A stretch of 64,000 nucleotides of DNA from Lysobacter auxotrophicus. Its GTDB lineage: Bacteria > Pseudomonadota > Gammaproteobacteria > Xanthomonadales > Xanthomonadaceae. How positions within the stretch are numbered: position 1 is the stretch's first letter; every line of letters starts with the position of its first letter. Below the pieces are notes generated by a model, which was not told where the DNA came from, searched no databases, and saw nothing but the letters and a program-made list of their open reading frames with translations. Below, in pieces: positions 33,115-41,270 of the stretch. The DNA lies in assembly GCF_027924565.1 (NCBI RefSeq), contig NZ_AP027041.1, forward strand, positions 558,001 through 622,000, read 5' to 3'. Position numbers and translations under genes: made by a program.

Positions 33115-33270
33115 TAGCCCGGGTGAGCGAAGCGCCCCCCCGGGGCCTTCCGCGCAACAGGACTTCATGCGCTCCCCGGGTGCGGCCTTCGGCCTTACCC
33201 GGGCTACAAGAGCTGGGTGCGTTGAGGTGATCGGGCGGTTGTAGCCCGGGTAAGCGAAGCGCACCCGGGG
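33115..33270. repeat. Three REP palindromes upstream of the RAYT gene
   Basis: Units lie at 33115-33144 (variant with a run of eight C), 33174-33206 (inverse, with the loop sequence GCGGCCTTCGGCC) and 33242-33270 (TAGCCCGGGTAAGCGAAGCG type). The first two form an inverted pair, and the third is paired across the transposase gene with the downstream copies. The segment fills the 425-base gap between the PIN_8 gene and the transposase apart from the gene fragment. Confidence 0.9.
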
Positions 33271-33368
33271 GCTTTGGCATTCCCTGACAACGCGACGCGG
33301 CATTTCCCGTGCGACTGTTGATCCTCGCCTGTCCACGATGATGGCCGGTGATTCGGCCGGGCGTTGGA

Positions 33369-33872
33369 ATGGTGCGGTATCGGCGGAACCGCGTTTGCGG
33401 CGGGAGGTACTTCTTCACGGTAACGCTTCGCGATCGACGAAGCGATCTGCTGGTCCGACACGTGAACGCGCTGCGAGCGTCATGGCGTGACGCGCACGCT
33501 CGCGTCGCACACGACGTGCTCGCGGCCGTGGTGATGCCGGACCACCTGCATGCCGTCATCCGCATGGACGACGGCGCCGACGATTACCCGCGGCTCTGGC
33601 AAGAGATCAAGAAGGGCTTCTCGCGACGTTTGCCGCGCGCGGGCCCTTCGCCATGGCAGGCGCGCTTCTGGGAACACACGATCCGCAACGAGGCGGATCT
33701 GCGCGCGCATGTGGATTACGTGCACTTCAATCCGGTGAAACACGGCTACGCGTCGAGCGTCGTCGACTGGCCGTTCTCGTCGTTTCACCGGTATGTGCGC
33801 AATGGTGCTCTGCCGCTCGATTGGGGTGGGGATGTTGCAACGCCTGGCATCAAGGTTGCGGGCGAGCCGTAG
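33369..33872 (+). mobile_element. rayT: REP-associated tyrosine transposase (RAYT)
   Basis: A 167-residue single-domain transposase of the Y1/HUH class related to IS200/IS605 TnpA. It has the family start VRYRRNRVCGGRYFFTVTLR, the metal-binding HUH motif His59-Leu-His61 in VVMPDHLHAVIRM, and the catalytic Tyr, probably Tyr118, in HVDYVHFNPVKHGY. WQARFWEHTIRN and DWPFSSFHRYV are also typical RAYT pieces. It is flanked by REP palindromes of the same sequence family on both sides, the hallmark of a resident REP/RAYT pair. Known RAYTs cut REP sequences in vitro and are domesticated single-copy genes. I used ATG 33369 over GTG 33348, because the family begins at this point. All catalytic residues look intact. 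Confidence 0.92.
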
Positions 33873-33879
33873 GCGTTTG

Positions 33880-33964
33880 TAGCCCGGGTAAGCGGAGCGC
33901 ACCCGGGGGCTTTTGTTGATGCGCCGGAAAGGTTGCCCCGGGTGCGCTTCGCTTACCCGGGCTA
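33880..33964. repeat. Inverted REP pair downstream of the RAYT gene
   Basis: TAGCCCGGGTAAGCGGAGCG plus CACCCGGGG (33880-33908) and its inverse (33936-33964) lie seven bases after the transposase stop, separated by 27 bases. With the upstream copies they bracket the transposase gene. Confidence 0.92.
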
Positions 33965-34061
33965 CAAGAGCGTCGCGATTTGCGACGTGGCTACCGCTCG
34001 CGAGTTCTTCGCATTGATGTGCGCTTACGCGGTGGCGAACACTCTCCCTCGGAGCTTAAGA

Positions 34062-34116
34062 ACTCCTGGAAGCGGCACCCACCTCCGTCAAATCGGTGGG
34101 TTTTTTGTGCCTGGAG
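34062..34116 (+). terminator. Intrinsic terminator with nested stems; possible end of a small RNA
   Basis: CCCACC (34078-34083) pairs with GGTGGG (34095-34100), directly followed by six T (34101-34106). Outer stems GGCAC/GTGCC (34074-34078 with 34107-34111) and CTCC/GGAG extend it. No gene ends just upstream, so it may close a short RNA starting after the REP pair, or act as an upstream attenuator for the gene at 34281. Confidence 0.6.
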
Positions 34117-34133
34117 AAGTGCCGGCGCAAACT

Positions 34134-34261
34134 CCGACGTAGTCGCTTTGCGTCGGGAAGGGGCAGCAATACAACACCCGCAAGGGGAAAGCTGCCCGGC
34201 CGTCCTTTCAGCGGTTTCTTAACTTCCCGACACCCTTGCGGCCAACCCGCAAGGCTTTCCC
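34134..34261 (+). ncRNA. Candidate two-state structured RNA in front of the gene at 34281
   Basis: Several perfect helices can be drawn: CCGACG/CGTCGG (34134-34139 with 34151-34156); TCGGGAAG/CTTCCCGA (34153-34160 with 34223-34230), which excludes the first; GGGCAGC/GCTGCCC (34161-34167 with 34191-34197) enclosing CCC-GCAA-GGG; and CCTTGCGG/CCGCAAGG (34234-34241 with 34247-34254). An identical CCGCAAGG at 34178-34185 is an alternative partner for the last helix. The ribosome binding site AAAGGAG lies 14 bases beyond. The layout is like a cis-regulatory RNA; no known class is recognised. Confidence 0.45.
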
Positions 34262-34280
34262 GTTGTCAAAGGAGCGACTC

Positions 34281-34541
34281 ATGCGAAAGCACCGCCGTCC
34301 GGCGCCATCCCGATCCACCTGTTACGTCATCAGCGATTCCGCGCGCGACACCGTCACGCGCACGCGCGATCAGTTGCTGCTCCTCGCGTGCCTGAGCGCC
34401 GCGCGCATCCGCCACGACGCTGCCGAACTGGAACTGTCCCCCGACGCGCTGGTCACCATTTTCCAGCGCCTGTGCAACGACCTGGACCACGCGTTGCGCG
34501 ACATGAAGATCGGGCTGCCGGCAGCGGGACAACCGGCGTAG
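34281..34541 (+). CDS. Small protein, possibly XAC0095 family
   Basis: An 86-residue protein with a basic start (MRKHRRPAPSRS) and a helical body (YVISDSARDTVTRTRDQLLL, LACLSAARIRHDA, LVTIFQRLCNDLDHALRDM). The spacing of the aromatic start, the RDQL-LLA motif and the C-terminal helix recalls the XAC0095-type small proteins that are numerous in Xanthomonadaceae and have no known function; this is from memory and not certain. The start ATG has a strong ribosome binding site (AAAGGAG, seven bases away). The 240 bases upstream contain a terminator and a complex RNA structure, so expression may be controlled at RNA level. The 250 bases after it hold nothing I recognise. Confidence 0.6.
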   Translation: MRKHRRPAPSRSTCYVISDSARDTVTRTRDQLLLLACLSAARIRHDAAELELSPDALVTIFQRLCNDLDHALRDMKIGLPAAGQPA

Positions 34542-34791
34542 CCGAGCCCGGAGCGCGGAGCGCCCAGCGGATCGCTCCGGACGCCGGGCATTGCGCTCGG
34601 CAAGCCGGGCAAATCGCTCGGCGCGCCAAGCTCAGAGGTCGGTACATCGAGCAGTTGCGTCCGCGCACCGAGCTTTCCGCGCCGTTGATGGATCGCGAGG
34701 CCCCTTGTGATCGACGCCTGCGAAGTCGTGCGCGCTCTAAGAGCGGCAACACTCCGTCGAGTAACCTCGCGAGCGACACCAGGGAGCGCAC

Positions 34792-35223
34792 ATGGAGTCT
34801 AATCCCTACCTGCCGCCGCGTTCGCCTGTGGACGCGGCGGCATCCGACACCGGCGTGCGGCTCAGTCGGGCGTATCGGGTGGCGAACATCGTCTACGTCG
34901 TGCTCAGTATCACGTTGACGGGGCTACTGCTCGCCACCGGGCCGGTCCCGTTGGATCGCCGAAGCGCAAGCGTTTTCCTCTACTTCTACGCGCCGGTGCT
35001 GTGCTTCCTCGTGTTGCGATGGGCCACGCCCGCGGTGGCGCGGTGGTGTGTCGGCGCTTACGGGCTCTATCTGGTGTATCTGGTCGGCGTGTTCGTGTGG
35101 AACATGAGTTCGCACAATCCGGATGTCGGCATCGGCGCGGTCATTGTCGGGATCAACGGCATCGCGCTGGTGGCGGCGTTGATGCAGCTTCGTCGCCGTG
35201 ACGAGGCGCCCGACGGGAAGTAG
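34792..35223 (+). CDS. Small integral membrane protein, unrecognised
   Basis: A 143-residue protein with a Pro-rich cytoplasmic start (MESNPYLPPRSPV) and four predicted membrane helices (ANIVYVVLSITLTGLLLATG, VFLYFYAPVLCFLVLRW, WCVGAYGLYLVYLVGVFVW, IGAVIVGINGIALVAALMQL). It ends in a basic tail. The NPYxPP start is shared by many unrelated small DUF membrane proteins. The ATG follows CAGGGAGCGCAC, a good ribosome binding site. It stands alone between small genes, and no function can be assigned. Confidence 0.72.
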   Translation: MESNPYLPPRSPVDAAASDTGVRLSRAYRVANIVYVVLSITLTGLLLATGPVPLDRRSASVFLYFYAPVLCFLVLRWATPAVARWCVGAYGLYLVYLVGVFVWNMSSHNPDVGIGAVIVGINGIALVAALMQLRRRDEAPDGK

Positions 35224-35241
35224 CGCGGATACACGCCTTCG

Positions 35242-35270
35242 TAGCCCGGGCAAGCGAAGCGTACCCCGGT
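35242..35270. repeat. Single divergent REP unit
   Basis: TAGCCCGGGCAAGCGAAGCG followed by TACCCCGG is a REP unit with two substitutions and no inverse partner nearby. It lies between two convergent small genes. Confidence 0.8.
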
Positions 35271-35312
35271 TGCGTGACGGCATGCAGGCGTTCCCCGTTG
35301 CGGCCTGCGACG

Positions 35313-35591
35313 CTACTCCGCCGTAATCAGATCCACCCACGTGATCCAGTCGTCGGTGCGCGAGTGGAACGGCTCGACGAGCGTGCGCGCGCTGTCGACG
35401 GGCAGGCCGTTCTCGAAGCCCGCATCGGCCAGGCGCTGCTCGAGTTCGGCGGCGATGCGCTGGAACGCCTCCTTCAGCGCGGCGCGGTTCGGATGCGTGA
35501 CGATCATCGCGCGCAGCAGGCATTCCATGGCCAGGATCTGCGCCGAATGCAGCACAACGGCGCTCTCCAGTGCAGTGATCTGTTTCTTCAC
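35313..35591 (-). CDS. Small helical protein, unrecognised
   Basis: A 92-residue protein. GTG 35591 is chosen because AAGGAG stands five bases before it; longer readings run into unrelated sequence. The N-terminal half is helical (VKKQITALESAVVLHSAQIL, then MECLLRAMIVTHPNRAALKE) and the C-terminus carries aromatic and acidic residues (TDDWITWVDLITAE). The pattern MECLLRAMI...HP suggests a helical-bundle protein, but I know no named family for it. The gene is flanked by a REP unit and by the divergent gene at 35783. Confidence 0.65.
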   Translation of the reverse strand: MKKQITALESAVVLHSAQILAMECLLRAMIVTHPNRAALKEAFQRIAAELEQRLADAGFENGLPVDSARTLVEPFHSRTDDWITWVDLITAE

Positions 35592-35782
35592 GAAGACTCC
35601 TTGGTCGTCAGGTCGAACGTAGCCTTCCGGATGTGAATGCATCGCGAGAGACACGATGGTTTTCCGCGTTCGCGGAAGAGGCCCTTTGCGTACTGTGGCG
35701 AATGTCGCCGCGTGCCGATACTCACCGCCGCGTGACGCGCCAGCGGCTATCGATTGCATCCGCGAATCGAAACCTGCACGCC

Positions 35783-36115
35783 ATGCCCGCATTGCTCACG
35801 CCCGATCAGCGCTACATCGTCGTGCGAGGCCGCCTGTGGCGCGCCGCCAACCCGGCGCTGGCGGCCACCGAGCGCGATGCGCTCACGCGCCGGCTGATGA
35901 ACGCGCGGCGTGAAGTCGCCGCTGCACAACGCGTTGGCGACGCTGAACGCCTTGCGCGGGCGCGGGGCGAAGTGGATGCGGCGAAGGTCGCGCTCGGTGA
36001 GCGTGGCGCCGTCTGGTGGACCGACGGCGCGCCGGACCTCAACCGCAAACTCGTGAAGAACACACCATACGCGACGTGGTTCGACCGCGCCGCCGCGTCC
36101 GGTCCGGCGCGCTGA
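35783..36115 (+). CDS. Conserved hypothetical protein
   Basis: A 110-residue cytoplasmic protein. It begins PALLTPDQRYIVVRGRLWRA, has a central Ala/Arg/Glu-rich helix that is probably coiled (about 30-75, with RARGEVDAAKVALGERG), and ends GAVWWTDGAPDLNRKLVKNT. I have seen this WWTDGAPD pattern in unnamed proteobacterial proteins, sometimes carrying a misleading dioxygenase-related label; nothing in the sequence supports an enzyme. It converges on the cupin gene with a 3-base gap. Confidence 0.7.
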   Translation: MPALLTPDQRYIVVRGRLWRAANPALAATERDALTRRLMNARREVAAAQRVGDAERLARARGEVDAAKVALGERGAVWWTDGAPDLNRKLVKNTPYATWFDRAAASGPAR

Positions 36116-36118
36116 CGC

Positions 36119-36670
36119 TCAGGGCTCGTCTTCCCACGCCGTCGCCGAGTCGAAGATTGTCGGCTTCAGCGGAATCTGATCGGCGAACTTGAGTTCCAGC
36201 CGCGTCGCGCGCGCCGCGATGTCCAGCGCGGTCGGCGCGGCAATCTGCGTCTGCGCCACCGGCGCGGGCGTCGCGGGCACGAGCAACGGCTTGCCCTTCT
36301 CGACCACGTACGTCGCCAGTTCCGCGCTGCGGCCGGTGCCGACGTTCACGACTTCGTGGTTCACGCCATACGGGATGAACAACGCGTCGCCCTGCTTCAG
36401 CGTCACCGGCGCGCGGCCTTCCAGCCGGTATTCGAGCGCGCCTTGCGTGACGTAGACGATCTCCTCGCCGTTGTGGTGATGGTTGCCCGCGACGACGCCG
36501 GGCTCGAACGCAACCAGCACCTGCACGACTTCGCGGCCGGGAATGGAGAGGTCCTCGCGCTGCAGATCGGTGCGGTGGATGCCCGGCGCCTGCGCATGCG
36601 TGACGACGGGCAGGGCGAGGGCGGCGATCGCGGCGAGCAGCGCGGCGGCAAGGGCGGGGGAGGGCTTCAT
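36119..36670 (-). CDS. Secreted cupin-domain protein
   Basis: A 183-residue protein with a signal peptide (cleavage near VVTHAQA) and one cupin barrel at about 45-125. The metal-binding motif is GNHHHNGEEIVYVTQG (two His plus Glu), with the second motif GDALFIPYGVNHEVVNVG supplying the last His. It should bind a metal in the periplasm. Cupins of this layout are often annotated as cupin domain-containing proteins of unknown substrate. It is transcribed away from the NlpD-like gene across a 234-base GC-rich region in which I see no clear promoter. Confidence 0.82.
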   Translation of the reverse strand: MKPSPALAAALLAAIAALALPVVTHAQAPGIHRTDLQREDLSIPGREVVQVLVAFEPGVVAGNHHHNGEEIVYVTQGALEYRLEGRAPVTLKQGDALFIPYGVNHEVVNVGTGRSAELATYVVEKGKPLLVPATPAPVAQTQIAAPTALDIAARATRLELKFADQIPLKPTIFDSATAWEDEP

Positions 36671-36904
36671 GGCGGATTCCTCGTTGGGGTGTGGCCATTC
36701 GAACGCCGCCGCGTATCGGCACTGTGTCCCCGCGCTGGGCGATTTGTATTGGCCTGTAGCGGCGAATCTGCGCGCGCCCAGCACCACGCGTGCAACGAGA
36801 ACTTTGCGCCTGCCGCAACCGGCGCGCGCCCGATAACCTCGCCGGCCCGCCCATGGGCGCTGCGCATCACGCCCGGCATGGGCGCTTCTCCGGCAGGTGT
36901 CCTC

Positions 36905-37768
36905 GTGCGTCGATCCGCAATCCTCGTGCTCTCCCTGTGCGTGTGCGCGTGCACGCCCGCGACGGTCAAGGTGTGGCCATCCAACGGCACGCCGGTGGCG
37001 TCGAACGGTGGCGACATCGTGGTGCAGCTGGGCGATTCGCTGTTCGCGCTCGCGCGGCGCCACGGCGTCAGCGCGATCGACCTCGCGCAGGCGAACGGCA
37101 TCGCCGAGCCGTACCTGATCCATCCGGGCGACCGCTTGCGATTGCCCTCCATCGCGTCGTCCGGCGCGGTACGCGCGCCGAGCGCACCGGTCGCGCAGGC
37201 GGTGCGCACGGAACCGCTGCCCGAAGCGCCCATCGCGAAACCACCCGTCGCCAAACCGGCCGTTGCGACGACGAAACCCGTCGCGAGCAGACCCGCCGCA
37301 GCGGCCGCGACCACGGCGAAACCCGCCGCGACGAAAGCGACGACGGCGAAGGCGACCGCATCGACGACCACCACGACGAAGCTCGACGGCGACGCGAAAT
37401 CCGCCTGGCACTGGCCCGCACAGGGAACGCTGGTGAACGTGCCGGCGCGCAACGATGCCTTCGCCTACGCGCTGGACATCGCCGGCACCGCGGGCAGCGC
37501 GGTGCGCGCGGCGTCGGCGGGCCGCGTGCTGTATTCGGGCGAAGGCTCGGCCGGTTACGAGCAACTGGTGGTGATCGAGCACCCCGGCGGTTGGGTGTCG
37601 AGCTATTCACACAACCGCAAGCGCCTGGTTCGCGAAGGGCAGGTGGTGGCCGGCGGCACGCAGATCGCCGAAATGGGCCGCGTCGGCGCGAACCGCGACA
37701 TGTTGCATTTCGAACTCCGGCGCGCCGGGCAACTGATCGATCCGCGCACCGTCCTTCCTCCGCGCTGA
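36905..37768 (+). CDS. NlpD-like lipoprotein: LysM plus degenerate LytM domain
   Basis: A 287-residue envelope protein. The signal peptide (RRSAILVLSLCVCACT) has cysteines that could be lipidated. A LysM domain follows at about 35-82 (VVQLGDSLFALARRHGVSAI, LIHPGDRLRLPS), then an Ala/Thr/Lys/Pro linker, and a C-terminal LytM/M23 fold (ALDIAGTAGSAVRAASAGRV ... RDMLHFELRRAGQLIDP). The zinc ligands are lost: the first His is replaced in YALDI and only one His remains in MLHFE. This degenerate form is that of E. coli NlpD, which activates amidase AmiC at the septum, so an activator role rather than hydrolysis is likely. The start is GTG 36905; ATG 36878 is in frame but has no ribosome binding site. 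Confidence 0.8.
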   Translation: MRRSAILVLSLCVCACTPATVKVWPSNGTPVASNGGDIVVQLGDSLFALARRHGVSAIDLAQANGIAEPYLIHPGDRLRLPSIASSGAVRAPSAPVAQAVRTEPLPEAPIAKPPVAKPAVATTKPVASRPAAAAATTAKPAATKATTAKATASTTTTTKLDGDAKSAWHWPAQGTLVNVPARNDAFAYALDIAGTAGSAVRAASAGRVLYSGEGSAGYEQLVVIEHPGGWVSSYSHNRKRLVREGQVVAGGTQIAEMGRVGANRDMLHFELRRAGQLIDPRTVLPPR

Positions 37769-37796
37769 CACGCGCCTTCTCCGAAAGGAACGCACG

Positions 37797-37967
37797 ATGG
37801 GCCTTACGCCTCCGAGTTTCCCGATGTTCTTCATCGCCACGCTGGCCGGCGGCGCCGGTATCGCGGCGTGGCTGGGCTTCCTGTCGTTGCCGGCGACGTT
37901 TGCGTTCGTGCTCGTGGCGATCGCCTTCGCGCTGCTGTGGGTGGCGTGCGTGTTCCGGGGTCTGTAA
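37797..37967 (+). CDS. 56-residue membrane protein
   Basis: A short gene with a good ribosome binding site (GAAAGGAACG) eight bases before the ATG. It encodes two hydrophobic helices (FFIATLAGGAGIAAWLGFLS and FAFVLVAIAFALLWVACVF) joined by LPAT, ending FRGL. It follows the NlpD-like gene by 28 bases, so it is probably co-transcribed and could act with it in the envelope. I do not recognise a family. Confidence 0.6.
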   Translation: MGLTPPSFPMFFIATLAGGAGIAAWLGFLSLPATFAFVLVAIAFALLWVACVFRGL

Positions 37968-37977
37968 CGGCGCCACT

Positions 37978-37989
37978 GGTAGCGCTACC
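37978..37989. promoter_or_regulatory. xyl-box-like palindrome, distal
   Basis: GGTAGCGCTACC is a perfect 12-bp palindrome, in context TGGTAGCGCTACCG. It matches the published Xanthomonas xyl-box TGGTAGCGCTAACA in 11 of 14 bases or better. It lies 318 bases before xylB and ten bases after the small membrane gene. Confidence 0.6.
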
Positions 37990-38263
37990 GGCGCGTCGGC
38001 TCGATCTCGAGCCGGCGGAGGCCGCCCGAGGGAACTGCGACGCCCGTCGCAACGGTGGGCCAGCACGGCGTCCGTCCCGCCTGAATAGCGCCGCCTCGCG
38101 GCGCCGCAGCATGGGCAAACCATTGTCGGTAAAGGATTTCCGCACTGCAGCAAGGCTTTTTTCTCATCGCTGGTAGAGTGCATGCCACCTACGGGATCCC
38201 TGCTTCAACGTCATGTCACAGCTGGTCGTCGTTTCCAGTGCGGATGTCTCCTGCCGCAAAATT

Positions 38264-38275
38264 GTTAGCGCTAAC
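38264..38275. promoter_or_regulatory. xyl-box operator of xylB
   Basis: GTTAGCGCTAAC is a perfect 12-bp palindrome of LacI-operator type, centred 26 bases before the xylB ATG. It matches the core of the Xanthomonas XylR xyl-box. With the distal site it could allow looping repression by the LacI-type regulator encoded at 42958. The 328-base region upstream of xylB otherwise shows no gene. Confidence 0.75.
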
Positions 38276-38295
38276 TTTTCTGGAGCCGGACGCGC

Positions 38296-39831
38296 ATGAG
38301 CGCAGCAGCACGCCCCGCGGAAGCGTTGTTCATCGGCCTGGACGTCGGCACCCAGAGCGTCAAGCTCGTCGCCTACCACGCCGCCTCGCGCCGCATCGTT
38401 GCCACGCACGGCCAGCCGCTGGAACTCATCGCCGGTAACGACGGCAGCCGCGAACAGGAAGCGCAGTGGTGGATCGACGCCATCCGCGCCTGCTTCGGCA
38501 AGCTCGATCCGGCCCAGCGCGCCGCCGTGGTGGCCATCGGCGTGTCGGGCCAGCAGCACGGTTTCGTCCCGCTGGACGCGCAGGGCAACGTGCTCGCGCC
38601 GGCCAAGCTGTGGTGCGACACCAGCACCAGCGGCGAGTGCGACGAGATCATGTCGGCCGCCGGCGGCGAAGCGACGTGCGTGACGCTCGCCGGCAATCCG
38701 ATCCTCGCCGGTTACACCGCGTCGAAGCTGCCGTGGACGCGCAAGCATCGCCCCGAGGTGTACGCCAGGCTCGCGACGATCCTGCTGCCGCACGACTACG
38801 TGAACTTCTGGCTCACCGGCCAGCGCTGGATGGAATACGGCGATGCGTCCGGCACGGGCTGGCTCGACGTGCGCACGCGCACGTGGTCGCGCGAGATGCT
38901 CGCCGCGACCGACAGCGATACGAACCTCGCCGACTTCCTTCCCCCGTTGGTCGAAGCCGATGCGAGCTTCGGCATCGCGTCGAATATCGCCGATGAACTC
39001 GGCCTGCCGCACGGCGTGATCGTCGCGGCCGGCGGCGGCGACAACATGATGGCCGCCATCGGCACCGGCAACGTCGCGCCCGGCGTGCTGACGATGAGCC
39101 TGGGCACGTCGGGCACGCTGTTCGCGTGCGCGGATTTCCCGGTCGTCGATGAAAACGCAGGCTGGGCCGCATTCTGCTCGTCCACCGGCGGCTGGCTGCC
39201 GCTGATCTGCACGATGAACTGCACCGTCGCGACCGAGAACGTCGCCAAAATGTTCGGTTTCTCGACCCGCGAAGGCGATACCGTGCTGGAAGGCACGAAG
39301 CCCGGCGCGGACGGCCTGGTGATGCTGCCGTTCTTCAACGGCGAGCGCACGCCGAACCTGCCCGATGCGCGCGCCAGCCTGCACGGCATGGACATGGCGA
39401 ACCTCACGCGCGGCAACGTCTATCGCGCGGCGATGGAAGGCGCGACCTACGCGCTGCGCAACGGTTTCGATGCGCTGCGCAGCGCCGGCATGACGTTCGA
39501 CTCGATCCGTCTCACCGGCGGCGGCAGCCACAGCGCGACGTGGCGGCAGATGGTCGCCGACGTGTTCGACCTGCCGGTGCAGGTGCCCCAGCAGGCCGAA
39601 GGCGCGGCGTTCGGCGGCGCGTTGCAGGCGCTGTGGGCGTTCGAACGCGCGAACGGCAACGGCACCTCGATCGCCGACATCGCGCGCGACCACGTGCAGG
39701 TCGATGCGTCTACGGCGGCGAAGCCCAACGCCGACGCCGTCGCCGCGTATGCCACGCATTACCAGGCCTTCCTGACATACCTCGACGCGGCGCAGACGCT
39801 GTACGCGCCGCATCCGAACACCGCGCGCTGA
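38296..39831 (+). CDS. xylB: Xylulokinase
   Basis: A 511-residue FGGY-family kinase that converts D-xylulose to xylulose 5-phosphate with ATP. The N-terminal phosphate-binding loop is [16 protein letters not shown]. The substrate region includes [10 protein letters not shown] and [13 protein letters not shown]. The second domain has the FGGY signature piece [17 protein letters not shown] and the adenosine-site segment [20 protein letters not shown]. Asp in [14 protein letters not shown] is the catalytic-base region. It is the first gene after two xyl-box palindromes and is followed by xylA at 46 bases, forming the xylose entry step. Confidence 0.95.
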   Translation: MSAAARPAEALFIGLDVGTQSVKLVAYHAASRRIVATHGQPLELIAGNDGSREQEAQWWIDAIRACFGKLDPAQRAAVVAIGVSGQQHGFVPLDAQGNVLAPAKLWCDTSTSGECDEIMSAAGGEATCVTLAGNPILAGYTASKLPWTRKHRPEVYARLATILLPHDYVNFWLTGQRWMEYGDASGTGWLDVRTRTWSREMLAATDSDTNLADFLPPLVEADASFGIASNIADELGLPHGVIVAAGGGDNMMAAIGTGNVAPGVLTMSLGTSGTLFACADFPVVDENAGWAAFCSSTGGWLPLICTMNCTVATENVAKMFGFSTREGDTVLEGTKPGADGLVMLPFFNGERTPNLPDARASLHGMDMANLTRGNVYRAAMEGATYALRNGFDALRSAGMTFDSIRLTGGGSHSATWRQMVADVFDLPVQVPQQAEGAAFGGALQALWAFERANGNGTSIADIARDHVQVDASTAAKPNADAVAAYATHYQAFLTYLDAAQTLYAPHPNTAR

Positions 39832-39877
39832 GCAACCACGCGCGCCTCCATCCACGACCAGAGCGACTCCCACGAAC

Positions 39878-41209
39878 ATGAGCAACCACTTCATCGGCGC
39901 CAAGGAATACTTCCCCGGCATTGGCCGCATCCCGTTCGAGGGACGCGATTCGAACAACCCGCTGGCCTTCAAGGTCTACGACGCCAAGAAGAAGATCGGC
40001 GGCAAGACGATGGAGGAGCACCTGAAGTTCGCCGTGTGCTACTGGCACACGTTCACCAACGCCGGCCACGATCCATTCGGCCCGGGCACGCGCAAGTTCC
40101 CGTGGGAAGGCGCCACCGCGATGCAGACGGCCGAAAACAAGGTCGACGCCGCGTTCGAATTCATCACCAAGCTCGGCGTGCCGTACTACTGCTTCCACGA
40201 CGTGGACCTCGCGCCGGACGCGGAAGACATCGGCGAGTACGAAAAGAACCTCAAGCACATGGTCGCGCTCGCCAAGCAGCGCCAGAACGACACCGGCGTG
40301 AAGCTGCTGTGGGGCACGGCGAACCTGTTCTCGCACCCGCGCTACATGAATGGCGCGTCGACCAACCCCGACTTCAACGTCGTCGCGCGCGCCGCCGTGC
40401 AGGTAAAGGCCGCGCTGGATGCGACCGTCGAACTGGGCGGCGAGCACTACGTGTTCTGGGGCGGCCGCGAAGGCTACGCGAGCCTGGTGAACACCAACAT
40501 GAAGCGCGAGGTCGAACACTTCGCCCGCTTCCTGACGATGGCGCGCGACTACGGCCGCAGCATCGGCTTCAAGGGCTACTTCTTCATCGAGCCCAAGCCG
40601 ATGGAGCCGATGAAGCACCAGTACGATTTCGACAGCGCGACCGTCGCCGGCTTCCTGCGCCAGTACGGCCTGCACAACGACTTCAAGCTCAACATCGAGG
40701 CCAACCACGCCACGCTGTCGGGCCACACGTTCGAGCACGACCTGCAGGTCGCGTCCGACCACGACCTGCTCGGCTCGATCGACGCCAACCGCGGCAACGC
40801 GCAGAACGGCTGGGACACCGACCAGTTCCCGACCGACCTGTACGACACCGTCGGCGCGATGATGGTCGTGCTGCGCCAGGGCGGCCTCGTCGGCGGCCTG
40901 AACTTCGACGCGAAGGCGCGCCGCGAGTCGACCGACATGGAAGACCTGTTCATCGCGCACATCGGCGGCATGGACGCGTTCGCGCGCGGCCTGGAAGTGG
41001 CGCACGCGCTGCTCAACGACTCGCCCTGGGAAACCTGGCGCAAGGAGCGCTACGCCAGCTTCGACAACGGCGCGGGCGCGGATTTCGAACGCGGCAAGCT
41101 TGGCCTGGCCGACCTGCGCGAGCTGGCCGCGAAGAACGGCGAGCCCAGGCAGATCAGCGGCAAGCAGGAGCGCTACGAGAACCTGCTCAACCAGTACCTG
41201 CTGCGCTGA
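39878..41209 (+). CDS. xylA: Xylose isomerase
   Basis: A 443-residue TIM-barrel enzyme of the long (class II) type that interconverts D-xylose and D-xylulose. Key elements are His107 in [12 protein letters not shown] (catalytic His-Asp), [20 protein letters not shown], the metal-site Glu and Lys in [39 protein letters not shown] and [20 protein letters not shown]. Its length and segments equal E. coli XylA (440). It lies directly after xylB in the same operon. Family 2 repeats fill most of the 275 bases between it and the sugar transporter gene. Confidence 0.97.
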   Translation: MSNHFIGAKEYFPGIGRIPFEGRDSNNPLAFKVYDAKKKIGGKTMEEHLKFAVCYWHTFTNAGHDPFGPGTRKFPWEGATAMQTAENKVDAAFEFITKLGVPYYCFHDVDLAPDAEDIGEYEKNLKHMVALAKQRQNDTGVKLLWGTANLFSHPRYMNGASTNPDFNVVARAAVQVKAALDATVELGGEHYVFWGGREGYASLVNTNMKREVEHFARFLTMARDYGRSIGFKGYFFIEPKPMEPMKHQYDFDSATVAGFLRQYGLHNDFKLNIEANHATLSGHTFEHDLQVASDHDLLGSIDANRGNAQNGWDTDQFPTDLYDTVGAMMVVLRQGGLVGGLNFDAKARRESTDMEDLFIAHIGGMDAFARGLEVAHALLNDSPWETWRKERYASFDNGAGADFERGKLGLADLRELAAKNGEPRQISGKQERYENLLNQYLLR

Positions 41210-41270
41210 GGCGCGGGCGGGATCCGGGATGGAAGACCTGTCTTTCATCCCGGCGAGGAGTTAAAACAGC

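Noticed and set aside
32960-33565. Minus-strand frame of 201 codons across the REP units
   Set aside because: It is produced by reading through palindromic repeats and the transposase antisense. There are no protein features.
33115-33964. CRISPR-like array from regularly repeated 29-base units
   Set aside because: Units are palindromic, alternate in orientation, have irregular spacing and surround a RAYT gene, so they are REP elements. There are no cas genes.
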